Below are positions 23,825-34,729 of a DNA stretch of 64,000 bases, piece by piece. Position 1 is the first letter of the stretch; every line of letters begins with the position of its first letter. Position numbers and translations under genes: made by a program. The DNA is taken from the NCBI GenBank assembly GCA_037954665.1, contig JBBMOL010000012.1:2976001-3040000 (forward strand). Reading direction: 5' to 3'. Origin of the DNA: Laguncularia racemosa (taxonomy: Eukaryota; Streptophyta; Magnoliopsida; Myrtales; Combretaceae). A model generated the notes under the pieces. That model searched no databases and was not told the DNA's origin. It was given only the letters and a program-made list of their open reading frames with translations.

Positions 23825-24055
23825 TGTAGGAAATCAAACCAGATTCTCTTCTTCTATATTAGGAATTAATATCCTAAGGATTTCAATGTAATATTCTGTG
23901 TATATATATATAGATAGCAATATTGTGTATCATATATATATAGTGCATATATTAGGAATAGAAAGATATAGTCAAGAAGATTTCTTTTGTATATATATGT
24001 GTATCTATTCCTTGAAATCATAAGAGAGAAGTTTTATTAAGAATTATTTGCTACA
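23825..24055 (+). repeat. 3' LTR of the copia element
   Basis: A 231-bp copy of the 5' LTR with the same TGTAGG...GCTACA ends, followed by the target duplication GATCA at 24056-24060. Confidence 0.95.
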
Positions 24056-24060
24056 GATCA

Positions 24061-24834
24061 TCTTATCAATCAATAGATAAGATGGAGTTTGCTCATTTTT
24101 ATAGTCATCATAATGAGCTTGTTATAAGTCCAAGGCTAATAGTCTTCCTTATAAGTGCATGAGCCTAGTTGAGAAAAGTTGGATACAGATGGATCGGTCA
24201 AACGATCCCTATTTTGAGCCTACCAGCCAATTCTTCCTAAGTCATCCCAAAATTAGACTAGACTCACTAGGCCCCGTCACCTAGCCCAATGAGTCAAGCC
24301 AAATAACCAGTGGGCTTAGCCCAATATATTTATATAATATTTTTAGCCCTCTACAATAGGTTTATGTCATTCTCCTTCAAATCAATGCAACTCAATTATT
24401 TCAATAGGATGCCATTCCATGTTGAGGCATTCCTAGCATGAATAGTGGATTAGTCCATCTTCATGACTGTGCTACAATGCATCTTTCAAGAAATCCCTTA
24501 CCCCCTCTATATTCTCTCAAGGCTTAATCACGAGTTATGTGTCGTGTATGATTCATCCTCTTATATTTGTAACCCTATTTGTTATAATTAACTTCTTACG
24601 TAATCTTTGCAACTCCAGATTGAGAAAGAGATGAAAAAATTTAGAATTTTTGTATCTTTAATTTAGAATTCTTTTCTTGGGATAAATGTAACATATTTTC
24701 TCATAAATTTGGATTTTCTTCCAAACTAATGTAAAAGTCGTTGTCTTTTAAAAATTTAAACTTTTTATCAACAAAATTTATTTTATATTAACAAACAAAA
24801 AGTTTCACCAAAGGTGACACCCATTTTTATATTA
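24061..24834. other. Right flank of the copia insertion, no gene seen
   Basis: Intergenic sequence that continues the DNA left of 18708. It becomes A/T-rich toward the solo LTR. No coding signal was found. Confidence 0.5.
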
Positions 24835-24839
24835 ATCCC

Positions 24840-26816
24840 TGTAAACACCCCATTTTTGCCCTAAGGATCAATAATAATCAATAATAAGTAATTTCCAATT
24901 TTTCCATATTTTTCTCTAATTTAGCAAAAATAGGAAAAATTTTCAAAAAATAAAAATAAATAGGAAAATACATCAATTTTGAAAACTAATTTCAGAAATG
25001 GCAATAATAAGGATTAAATAATTTTTACAAATTTTTGAAATTTCAAAAAATACAAAAAAAATTCGCATTGCATAAATGCAATTTGCGAAATAAATAAAAT
25101 CGCGAAAGTGGGCTAGCCCAGCTGGTCCGGACCATGGCCTAAGGCGCGCGCGCGGGGGCTCGGTCATAGGTTCGAAACGCGGGGGAGGCAGATTCCGCAT
25201 TTTGCAATTTTTCTTCATCGCCTAGGACACGTGGCAGCATCTGATTAGTTAGAGTGAACACACGCGCCAGGCGCGTGATCGTCTTCAACCTCGGTCCGAG
25301 ATCGCCGGCGAGGAGAAAAATCCGAATTTCGACCGTTTTGATTCGATTTTTTGCACAAATCCAACAGATCTTCAATGGAAACACGATAAACATCATCCAA
25401 TTAGAATCAAATCTCAACAAATCGATGGATTTACACGAATCGGAGTTGGTTTTTTTAACCGCAAATCCGATTTGCTTCGATCGGTGGAAATCCGAGCTTA
25501 TCCAGCTCGATTTCAAACGCCTATAAATAGAGGATGAAGTGGAGAAGCAAAATAATGGATCAAAAGTGAGAGAAAGAGAGAAAAAGGAGAGAATCGAAGC
25601 TCACCGGAGTTGTTCAAGACCGCGACCACCGATCAAGTGTTGGGCAGCCACCGGGAGGCGTTTCTAAAGCAAACCACCGCTACAATTGAGTTCCTCACCC
25701 TCAAGAACCTAGGAATTGACACCTCAACCGCTGCAAAAGGCCGCCGAAACGCCGTAAACGAGCACTCCCAGCCGCCGCATACGATCGACCCGACCCGATC
25801 CGACCCGCACATCGACCCGGATCCAAGTAAATCGGATTTTCTGATTTTTTTTATTTAGTTATGTTATTTATTTATTTGTTATTTATATTTCAATAAATAG
25901 AAAAATGTTAGGAATTAGATTTTCTTTTTTAGGATTAAGATTTAATGATAAAATAAAAAAAAAAATAATAATAATAATTATTATTATAATAAAAATGTAG
26001 AAAATTCATAAAGAAAATAATAAAAACATTAGAAAAATAATAATAATAATTTAGACTTTAAAATAGGATAGATAAAAATCTAGGAGAAATTTTTTAATAA
26101 AAATAAAAATTATAAAAAAAATCATAAAAAATCATAAAAATTAATAAAAATCAATAAAAATTTATAATAGTAGAAATGAGTTGAAAATTAGAGAAAAATG
26201 AATTTTATCACTTAGAAAAATCATTTTCTCAAATAAATCCAAAATTGGTATTTTTCCTTAAAATTATTATTTTCACAAAATCAAATTATTAAGCCAAGGC
26301 TTAGATTTTTTTAGAAAAATCCTAAAATGATAAAAACATAAATCAAAAGAACACACTAAAGTTTTTCAGAAAAAGCGAACTACGGCTTGTTTAATCCTGA
26401 ATAGTAGGTACGTAGGCACCCATTTGGGGCAACCCTAAAAAGGAATAAAAAATTCATTTTCTTAGAATAATTCACTCAAAAACACAAAAAAAATAAAAGA
26501 CATTTCGAAATAGAGTAGATTTTAGGAGATTAGGTGGTAACCGTAAGGTTTTAATAGGTTAGCCTCCGAACTTAGAAACTCTGGTTTTCCTCTTTCCACT
26601 TTTCACAAAAACGAGAAAAAGAAATCACAACGACTAGTGGTCCAAATTAGGACTAATCCACTCCATTAGTCTTAATTCAATCTTTCTCAACAACAGTTGG
26701 GTGGCGACTACAAAACTAAACGAAATTCCTAACTCAAGTCGATGATCTATATTAGATGAGCATAGGGTCTAGTCTAGATCGGATTAAGAATGGGAAATAA
26801 AAAATTAAACTCGACA
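24840..26816 (+). mobile_element. Solo LTR, Ty3/gypsy (Tat-like) family
   Basis: A 1977-bp LTR running from TGTAAACACCCCATTTTTG to CTCGACA, flanked by the exact 5-bp duplication ATCCC (24835-24839 and 26817-26821). No internal retroelement sequence follows, so it is a solo LTR left by LTR-LTR recombination. The LTR at the window start is a second, diverged member. The TATA box is at about 25521-25528. The splice-donor-like site of the sister LTR is altered here (AAGTAAAT near 25828). A conserved GGTACGTAGGCACC block lies near 26406. Tat/Ogre membership is inferred from that block and the LTR length. Confidence 0.85.
25521..25528 (+). promoter_or_regulatory. TATA box of the solo LTR
   Basis: CTATAAAT is at the same relative position as in the LTR at the window start, about 680 bp from the LTR 5' end. 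Confidence 0.5.
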
Positions 26817-26821
26817 ATCCC

Positions 26822-27598
26822 ACCAATATATACATCTTATTTTTTAATAAATTGGGATTTTTTTTACATAATTCATAGAATGTTGTTAAAAATTATTCTA
26901 AAATTCAAATTTTTATTAAAAAATTGAGACAAAATTTATCTTATCACAAAATTACACTTTTACCTACATTTAAAGTTTTTATTTTTATTTGCACAAAAAT
27001 AAACCTTTTTTTCCCCCTAAATTCTGAAATTTACCAAAATTAATAGAAAATTCAACATTTTTTAAATTTGAGAACCCATTGAAAAACCCCCATCAAAATT
27101 AATTATATTAACAAATAAAATTCTTCACATCATTAAAACCCTTTTTTACATTATTTCCACCAATATATTGTAATGTTTTTTATGAATTCGGATTCTTTAC
27201 ATAATTTGAAGATAATTGCTCAAAATTATTCAATTAAAGAAGAGAGATGCACTCAAAAAATTTTGTCTCGGCCGCACGAACTCGGGAAGAAAGAGACTAG
27301 GTTTTATGTTTTTTTCGACCGAGCGCAACGAAGTGGCAAATATTTGCCGCATATGCACAATGCGGTGATCCGACGTAAGCAATTTGCATGTTGCTATGCG
27401 ATGATGCTTCTTGCCTTTTGAAAAGTGTTTGTAAGCTATGTAAAAATCGTCTTTGGATCCTTTCAATTTTTTTCTTCATTTACCTTTTTAAAATTTACAA
27501 ATTAATTATTAAAATTATCTAAAATTTTAAAATATTACATCACATTATGATGAAATTATCTTTTATTCCATTCCAAATCATTTATACATATCAAACAT
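26822..27598. other. Spacer between the solo LTR and the hAT element
   Basis: AT-rich DNA with no gene. The part at about 27468-27598 resembles 3119-3245 (an estimated 70% by eye), which suggests a dispersed repeat. Confidence 0.45.
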
Positions 27599-28391
27599 AA
27601 AGTTGTGTAAGTGAATTAAACGAACCAATCTAGCTTGACCCACTTTGATTCGTGGGTTAAACAAGTTAGAATTTATTGGCCCAACTCAATTTATGTGAGC
27701 TAATAGGTTAAACGAGCCAACTCACTAACCTAACCTATTTAGCCCAATTTTATGTTTTGGTGAGTTAAACAAGCTAATCTAACCTGTTTATATAAAGGAA
27801 AGAAAAGATTAATACCAAAAGCAAAACTTTGAAAAAAATTCCTTTATCCCTTTTTATTCTACCATTTTTGTATAGTGGCATTTATAGGAAAAAATAGCAA
27901 AAGAAGAAAAAAAATATTACATACTACCATTTGGTAAAGAACCATAATTCCATCATTTTGCTTAAGAAACTATGACCACAAAAGCAGTAGCATCCTCAAA
28001 GTTTCAACCCGTCTCAATATCTTCCACATTACAAATGCTAAGCCATTAGCCTTTTTGAAATGTTAGGTTAAATTGGAAGTTTATACACTAAATTAAAATA
28101 TTAAAATTACAATTTACAAATATCAAACAAAACACAAAGTAGTCAAGATAACAAATACAACCATTATAGAAACTTCATGTCAAATAAGAGTACGAATGGC
28201 CATAAGCTAGTTATATCAATAGTAATTATTCTTTATCAACAATCACATTTAAATCCTTTCTTGACAATGTTGTTTTAAGACTTTTTTTCACATTCATCTA
28301 CAATTCACCAAATAATACACATAATTAGATAGAACTATTAAAAGGTTAAAATCATAAATAATGAGAAAATGTTATAAAAATTAAATAACTA

Positions 28392-29913
28392 CCTTCTCAA
28401 TCAAATCCTCATAACCAATTGCGAGTACAAACTAAAGTTTTCACATTTTTAGGAAGCATGAAAGTATGATATTTAGTAATACTAAATGCATACTCAAATG
28501 CTACTATATTAACTAGAATAATAAGCACATCAAAAGTCATTATATACAAATGGGATACCTTTGACTTGAGTAAACCAATACTTCAATACATCAAAACTCT
28601 AAATAAAAGTTCATATCCAATATCGATTCATCGAGATATAGATTTAAGGAAGACTTACTAATAGTCTCTACCTCAACTTAAAAATACTCCTACATCATTA
28701 GGAAAAAAAATAGTAATGATAATTAATCATTAAAAGTAGAATATTATTAAAAATAATAATAATAACTAAAGTGATTATTGAACTTACATCAAGAGTAGCA
28801 AAATCAATACCCAAACTCTTTCTAAATCCTAGCCTTCCTGCAAGTCCTTTACTTATACCTCCATTTCTAGATGTTTATTGAATTTAAGAAGATCCAACTT
28901 GAGAGCTACTAGAATGTGCTCTACTTGCCTTGTTCTTATCATATTCTTCAAAAAGTTTATATAACTTGCTCTTTATTTTAGCCAACTTCTCTTTACACGT
29001 AAGTGAATTAATCTTATTAAAGCAAAATCTTAAAAAGTTGAACTTCATTCGAGAGTCTAAAATAGCTCCAAGTGTAAGGATAATGCTATATTTCCTCTGA
29101 TGTTTGTCAAACTTTTTTTCATCTTAATACACATATCATTTAAGACAAAATCTTCACTTATTAAATTCTCATTCAATAAACATTCTATCCTTCACACTTG
29201 TAAAAAATATAGATTTAAAGTTAGATATGAAGAAACGGATATTAAATTTGTGATGGTGTAAAAAGGACAGAAGAACTTCATAATTTTTGTGCTCTTTCTC
29301 ACTCCTTCCCTAATAGATAGTATTTATAATTCAAGCCATTTAATTGAAAGTAAGAAAAAGCATATTGATACTTGAGAGTACTATCAAGCATGAAGTAAGT
29401 AGAATTCCATCTAGCGGTTACATTAAAACACAAACCAATACTAGTGTCAAGATTACTAACTTGTTCAACACACTCTCAGAAATGCTTTATTCTACTCTTT
29501 ATTCCCTTTATATATTGTACATTCTCTCTTATTTTATATAAAGTCTCATTAGCTACTGTTAAGCCTTCTTTTACAATCAGGTAAAGAATATGAACATAAC
29601 ATCTAATATAAAAAAATTCATCATCACACAACAAACTACCCTATAGTTTAAGCTAATCTTTTAAAATATTTTGCATGCAATCATTAGTAGATGTATTATC
29701 CAAGGTAAGATAAAAAAACTTTCTTATCAATACCTCAATCTTTCAAAAAGTCGAACATTTTCTTAAATAATTCAACTCCTGAGTAAGAAGGGGGCACATG
29801 ATAAAAACAAATAATTTTATTATTAAGTTCCAATTCTCATCCACAAAATGTGTAATCAAACACATATAACCTTCACTCATGGAAGTTATCCATAAGTCAA
29901 ATGTCAAACAAAC
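28392..29913 (-). pseudogene. hAT transposase, C-terminal two thirds (Ac/RICESLEEPER-like)
   Basis: This continues the split transposase after the nested LTR. From 29913 downward it reads VCLTFDLWITSMSEGYMCLI, then FYLTLDNTSTNDCMQNILKD (about 29650-29720), CYVHILYLIVKEGLTVANE (about 29545-29600), FNVTARWNSTYFMLDSTLKY (about 29365-29425), a segment with LYKLFEEYDKNKAS (about 28920-28980), and the hAT dimerisation region IVAFEYAFSITKYHTFMLP with VKTLVCTRNW (about 28395-28515). These are the family's RNase H-like core, DUF4413-like region and C-terminal dimerisation domain in the right order. Several in-frame stops (for example after NILKD and in IKHF*E) show it is dead. The match to this family is clear. 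Confidence 0.85.
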
Positions 29914-31639
29914 TGTAAAATATACATATTATATTTTTATCATAAGTTAAACCTAAGGTTAAAAAAATTGTAAATCATTTAAAATGTGGAGGGTAGTTTG
30001 GTCTTCTTAAGTTTAAGGTATTTAAGCCTCACTTGACCTATTACCTCTTCTTTTCCCTCATTTACACAGTGATCACTCAAGAGACACTCTCAAACACATA
30101 CCAGGTGACCTAACAGAAATCCATAATGATCAACCCACTTTCATCAAGTAAGGGCTCTAATCATTAGGTGAATTTTTCTTATTAAAGATTAGTAAGTCTA
30201 AGTAAGTTTGGTGACGTATTGATAGAATTCGAAACAAGAAGCAAAACAGGACAAACATAGAAGTGAAATCAAGTGGTTTGAGGATTTTGATCACAAATTA
30301 AAGCAAGTAAGTGCACAAGATTCATACAATGTATTAGAATTAATAAGTAAATTGATCCAATTCGTTTAGATTCATAGAAATTAGGTTGGGGAGTAAATTG
30401 AAGAAGAGGAAAAGGGATTCGCAATAGAACAGTAGAGTACACGGCCACAATATATGATTATATACCCTATCATGTCGAAGTAAACAACCAAATACACAAC
30501 CGTACACTTGGGCATGTTGGAAAACTCTTATACACAAAAAGGTATACGACCATTAGCACAATTGCATTCCCTCCTGTACTCCTCTACATGGCCAAACACA
30601 CGATCGTGTTGTTTTAGAACGTTGATATTTCACTTCTATATTATTCTTCTATAATTCTAAACTAGGATTATGCACAATTCTACAATGGGAAGGGAAATTC
30701 TGCAATTGGGACATAATTAACCAATTAGTGAACTTAGAGTAAGTCATATAATAGAACTAAACTTAGTCCTTTATGTTTAACATGTCAAAATCATTTTTCT
30801 AGTGATTATAATTGAATATTGGGTTTAACTATATGCGCTATTTGTGCTTGGCTCAACCTAGAAGCCTATAGTAACAAATTCAATGAGGCATCTTAATGAT
30901 CAATATATTGTGTTATCCCTAATGAAGCTCTATACCAAAATGATCTAGGGTAAATTAAAATTAGACAGGGCTCGCAATGATAATTCCTAACTATATATAT
31001 ATATGGTGTGACAAAACAGGGTCATGAGTATCCTTATGTTATATGTTAGTTACATTGAAAATAAACCCGATGATTTACTATGTGCTCCCACTACATTTAT
31101 GTGTGTTGATATTGTTATTAATGTGGCACATGCATATCTATGTAGTACTCCTGTACTAGATTTAAACTCATTCCAATTATTTTCCGATTACAGGTGAATA
31201 CGATGAGTATGTTGACTATGATGTGAATGGAAATGTAATGTATCATTATCATGATGAGAACAGTGGAGAATATTAATACTATTATGGTAATGAATAGAGT
31301 AGAAGTTGATGAATGATTCTTTTATAGAACTCAAGGATGTTGATTAGAGAACTTGGAGATAATCTAAAGACTTTTAAATATTTTGTTTCATTAGATGTTG
31401 AAAGATGCTTATACTGCTATTTGGATTTTAGTTTAATGTATTATTTCTAAATTTATAGTGATTAGAATAGCCCGGCTATGAATTATTTATTTATATCATT
31501 GGAGTTACATTGATATTATTGTATTGTGAAGATGAATAGGTTTGAAATTGAAATAGAGATAGAGAGCCTTAGCATGTCACTACTTAGTAGGAACACGTAG
31601 TAGGTTGTAGCATTTTAGGTTCTAAGGTGTTACACAAAC
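29909..31639. other. CAAAC target-site duplication around the nested LTR
   Basis: CAAAC occurs at 29909-29913 and at 31635-31639. Taking out one copy together with 29914-31634 joins the two transposase halves in frame with no missing or extra codons, which is strong evidence for the insertion limits. Confidence 0.85.
29914..31634 (+). mobile_element. Solo LTR nested inside the hAT transposase
   Basis: A 1721-bp insert beginning TGTAAAATATACAT and ending GGTTCTAAGGTGTTACA, with a 5-bp CAAAC duplication and no internal retroelement coding sequence. Its make-up resembles LTRs of chromovirus (Tekay/Del-like) gypsy elements: an early T-rich block, a CAGTGATC...CCAGGTGACC block near 30070-30115, and CACGGCC/ACGACC-type words near 30440-30610. 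The lineage is inferred; the solo-LTR reading rests on the ends and the duplication. Confidence 0.75.
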
Positions 31640-32257
31640 TCTACTATGAATTTTTTCTAAAACTTTTTTCAGATTATCTTTTTCAACTAAGTACAATTTC
31701 CAAACATCAAATGTAGTTGTTTTCCTAGATATGGGAATATAATCAAGGTAGAAATGATTTATTAATTGTATAATCCTCCTATATTCAATAAATGAAAAAG
31801 GAAGATTGTATTTAATTATTGCGATTGATAAGATTTCACGAGAAACTTTGTAATATACTTTTCTTACCTTTAAGTTTCCAAAATGATCAATTATCATATC
31901 ACCCGCATCATGATATTTGGAAAGCAAACAACACTGATGCATATGTCAAATTAAAGTTGATGTCTCATATTTAGAACCACCAATAACATACTCTTTCCTA
32001 TATCCGTTACATTTTGCTATTTCTTTACCATCATTTCCGACTCTTATTTTTGTAAAAATTTCCCAAACTTCGTAAGTGTTTACTCTAAGTCTCTTACCTT
32101 TAAGTTCTCAAGAGTCAAGAGATGTTCCCACGATAATATTAGATGGCATTCCGGCATCACTCCCATGAGCTTCTAACTCATCATCCACATTAATCTACCG
32201 AATGGTATTGTCGTTGCTAGTACAAATAGTATGATCTATTCCGCATAAAATAGACAT
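31635..32257 (-). pseudogene. hAT transposase, N-terminal part with BED zinc finger
   Basis: The likely start is the ATG at 32257-32255 (MSILCGIDHTI). An acidic stretch (DDELEAHGSDAGMP) is followed by a degenerate BED zinc finger: EVWEIFTKIRVGNDGKEIAKC, then CNGYRKEYVIGGSKYETSTL, then HMHQCC. After this comes the core start (REILSIAIIKYNLPFSFIEY, ISRKTTTFDVWKLYLVEKDN) up to SRVC at 31635. Stops occur after NTIR and before ELKGKRL, and the finger's RHM position has a stop. The second part of the gene lies at 28392-29913 beyond the nested LTR. Confidence 0.82.
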
Positions 32258-34469
32258 AAGAATTTAATGAAACTATGCTTACTAACTTTAAAATAATGAA
32301 CTTATGTTTTTCATACTAATATTAATGAACTTATCTTAGTGTATTAGACTATGGTTTCCTTTTAATATAGCTCTTTACATTTGCTAAAACTTTTAAGAAA
32401 ACAATAATGAAATTTGGGACTTCACGGATAGTAGTTCATTTGTGGAAGATGACTCCAAAGCTAGTGATTAACAATAACATAGATACAATCATTGGGTGTT
32501 AGATAAGCATTACTCCTTGAAGTTGAAACCAACAAGCTTTGTGCTGATACTCTTTACTGTAATCATATGATACTTGATTTTTGGTTCCATATTGACCTTC
32601 GGAGCATTGATTGCTGCTATCACTAGTAGGCTAATTACTAATCTCATTGGTTGGAAATGGGTAAGGTAGACATGCTAAATCTATTACAGCTTGTCGATTG
32701 CCAATTTCATTGTTTTATATGATCTAAATCTATTACGGCTTTTGCTTTCTTATGTGACTTTATACCAAGTTATCATTTGATCTTAGTAGTATGCATAAAG
32801 ATATCAAGGTCAATTTCTACGTCCAGGAAGCAATAGTTACAATAGCCTTTGGTACTTGCAATTGTGCATAAAAAAACCATAGTTTTTCCATTTTCTATTT
32901 CATTACAGTTGTAATTAGATGTAATTACATATGCTTATTTTAGATAACTAAGTGCTTGTGTAAATTTTGCTCTCTCCCTGTGACATACTATCGTGTGCAA
33001 TAAAGGCAATATTCCAACCTTTACATGGTTTTAAACAAGGGATAAACCAAAGCTATTTCTATTGCATAAATACTTTGATCTAGATAGAAAGTATCACAAT
33101 CATCTTTCTTTAGCTTAATTTTTCATTTCTTGGTTCAACAACAACAAAAAACTTCCAAAAGTTAGAGAAGCTTGAGATCATGTTATGTTTTAACACGAGG
33201 AAAAGCAAGAAATCATAGATCAAATAAATCTAAAAATAACCCAAAAAAAATATAATGAAAGAAGTTTACAATGCTCTATGTTAACTCTCCATTTTAGGGA
33301 CCAAGATATGTCTAATGATATGCATATAGATGCTCATAGAAATTCAGATAAAAATAACTCCAAAAAAATCCAACCCCAAGCCATTTTCCAATAGTAATCA
33401 TAGCTTGTAATAGTTCGTCTCCTACACTCAAAAAATTCATCTACTCTACCTTACATCCACCCAAAAAAAAAAAAAATCACCATACTAACTAAAGAAAAAC
33501 ATGCCCCATGTCTGAAATAGTGTAATTGCTAGCCTCATATTCATGCTTTCTTCTTAAACTATTGATGAATCATCAACATATGAAAAGAAGACTATGAAGG
33601 GAAAGGCGTGAAATTAAACTTCTCCATTGCATCATACAAATGTCATGAAAACTTTTAACTAAGTAGCATCATTTATAGAAGTGCACTATTCTAAAGCTAG
33701 TTCCCCATTTGCATTTCACAATTTTATTCACATTTTGACAAATTTTCAAAATTATGCTTGAACTAAAATAGAAATGAAATACCAAATCCTATTCACTGTT
33801 TGCAACTATGCATAAACAACCATAATTAACTTATGATTAGCTTAGAATATTGATAAGAAAAAAGTAACTACATAACATAGAACCTATGAGTAATCTCTCC
33901 AATCACCACAAATTTTTTGCTAGAAGTAAAGAGAAGATAAAATCAAGCTCTTGAATAATATTCTTACCGAGGCCTCCAACGAACCAACTCCCATAGATGC
34001 AATCAAAGATCATGAAACAATTGAGCTCCTCTAGCAAACCTAAAAAAGAGAGACCCATATTATAGAAAAATAGACAAGGAAAGGGAAAGAAGCGGGAGGC
34101 TAGAGCTAACACTACTAGGTGTGATTGTTTGTCAAATCACAAGATTATTTTGTCCAAGATTTTCAACACCAACAATTGAAGTAGAAATCACTTCAATTTA
34201 CTTTATCTGTTGAAGAGAAATGATATAATCATATAATAGAGTGAAAGAGTGGAAGAAGATGCAAGACAGGTGGGAAGTATCGACTATTATTTGTCTATTG
34301 AAGATTTGAGAGGGAGAACACACAACTTGAACTCACAAGTCACAATCACAAGTGTCAAAGGGTCTACTGCGTGTGCTATGGGGATAGTCTTTGAGGGTTT
34401 CATTTTCAACTTTCAAGTTTTTTACTTTCTTTTAAGTTGCACTTGCATTGTTATGTTGATTGCTTTTCT
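32258..34469. other. 5' region of the hAT element, no gene recognised
   Basis: About 2.2 kb between the transposase start and the right subterminal repeats. It is AT-rich with poly-A runs (33464-33478). No domain is recognisable in its open frames, including 33903-34112 on the minus strand. It may hold an untranslated leader and intron or another decayed insertion. Confidence 0.4.
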
Positions 34470-34729
34470 TCTTTTTTTTAAGTCTTTAGGTAAGTGGGCT
34501 AGCTCGTACAGGTTAACCCACATGTTAAAGAAGTTGAGCTTATTTGATCCACTTTTTTAATGGGTTACAAAACTCAATTCAAACACGTTTTAAAAATAGA
34601 TTAAATAGGTCAACTCACGAGCTTCAACCCATTTGCACACATTTGAGTCCAAATGTGATATAAATGAATAAATTAAAAAAATTAAGTAAAAGTAAATTAA
34701 AAGTATCAATTTTTAAAATCATCACATTC

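Larger units (their letters stand above)
18713..24055 (+). mobile_element. Ty1/copia LTR retrotransposon, complete in structure but with a broken coding region
   Basis: A 5343-bp element with all structural parts: 5' LTR 18713-18945, primer-binding site 18946-18957, gag-pol region 19100-23817, polypurine tract 23816-23824, 3' LTR 23825-24055, and a perfect 5-bp target duplication. Domain order is gag, zinc knuckle, protease, integrase, reverse transcriptase, RNase H, which defines copia. The short LTRs, the initiator-Met PBS and the gag block NYLQWSQ suggest the Ale/Retrofit lineage (inference). The LTRs differ by about three substitutions and one 2-bp indel, so the insertion is recent. The polyprotein nevertheless has one frameshift, three point-type stops and a fourth stop made by a 306-bp tandem duplication, so this copy cannot move by itself. 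Confidence 0.96.
27599..34646 (-). mobile_element. Decayed hAT DNA transposon (approximate limits)
   Basis: A hAT transposase pseudogene (minus) is flanked by subterminal regions rich in GGGTTAAAC/TAACCCA-like words at about 27605-27790 and 34470-34640, which is usual for plant hAT elements. The probable ends are AAAGTTGTGTAAGTGAATTAA on the left and, read from the right, CAAATGTGTGCAAATGGGTT, which align only loosely as terminal inverted repeats. No convincing 8-bp target duplication is left. Without the nested 1.7-kb solo LTR the element would be about 5.3 kb. The limits are estimates. Confidence 0.5.

Noticed and set aside
25079..25320. GC-rich block in the LTR with GGTTCGAAAC as a tRNA T-loop
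   Set aside because: No matching acceptor or anticodon stem could be found, and the block is conserved as part of the LTR leader.
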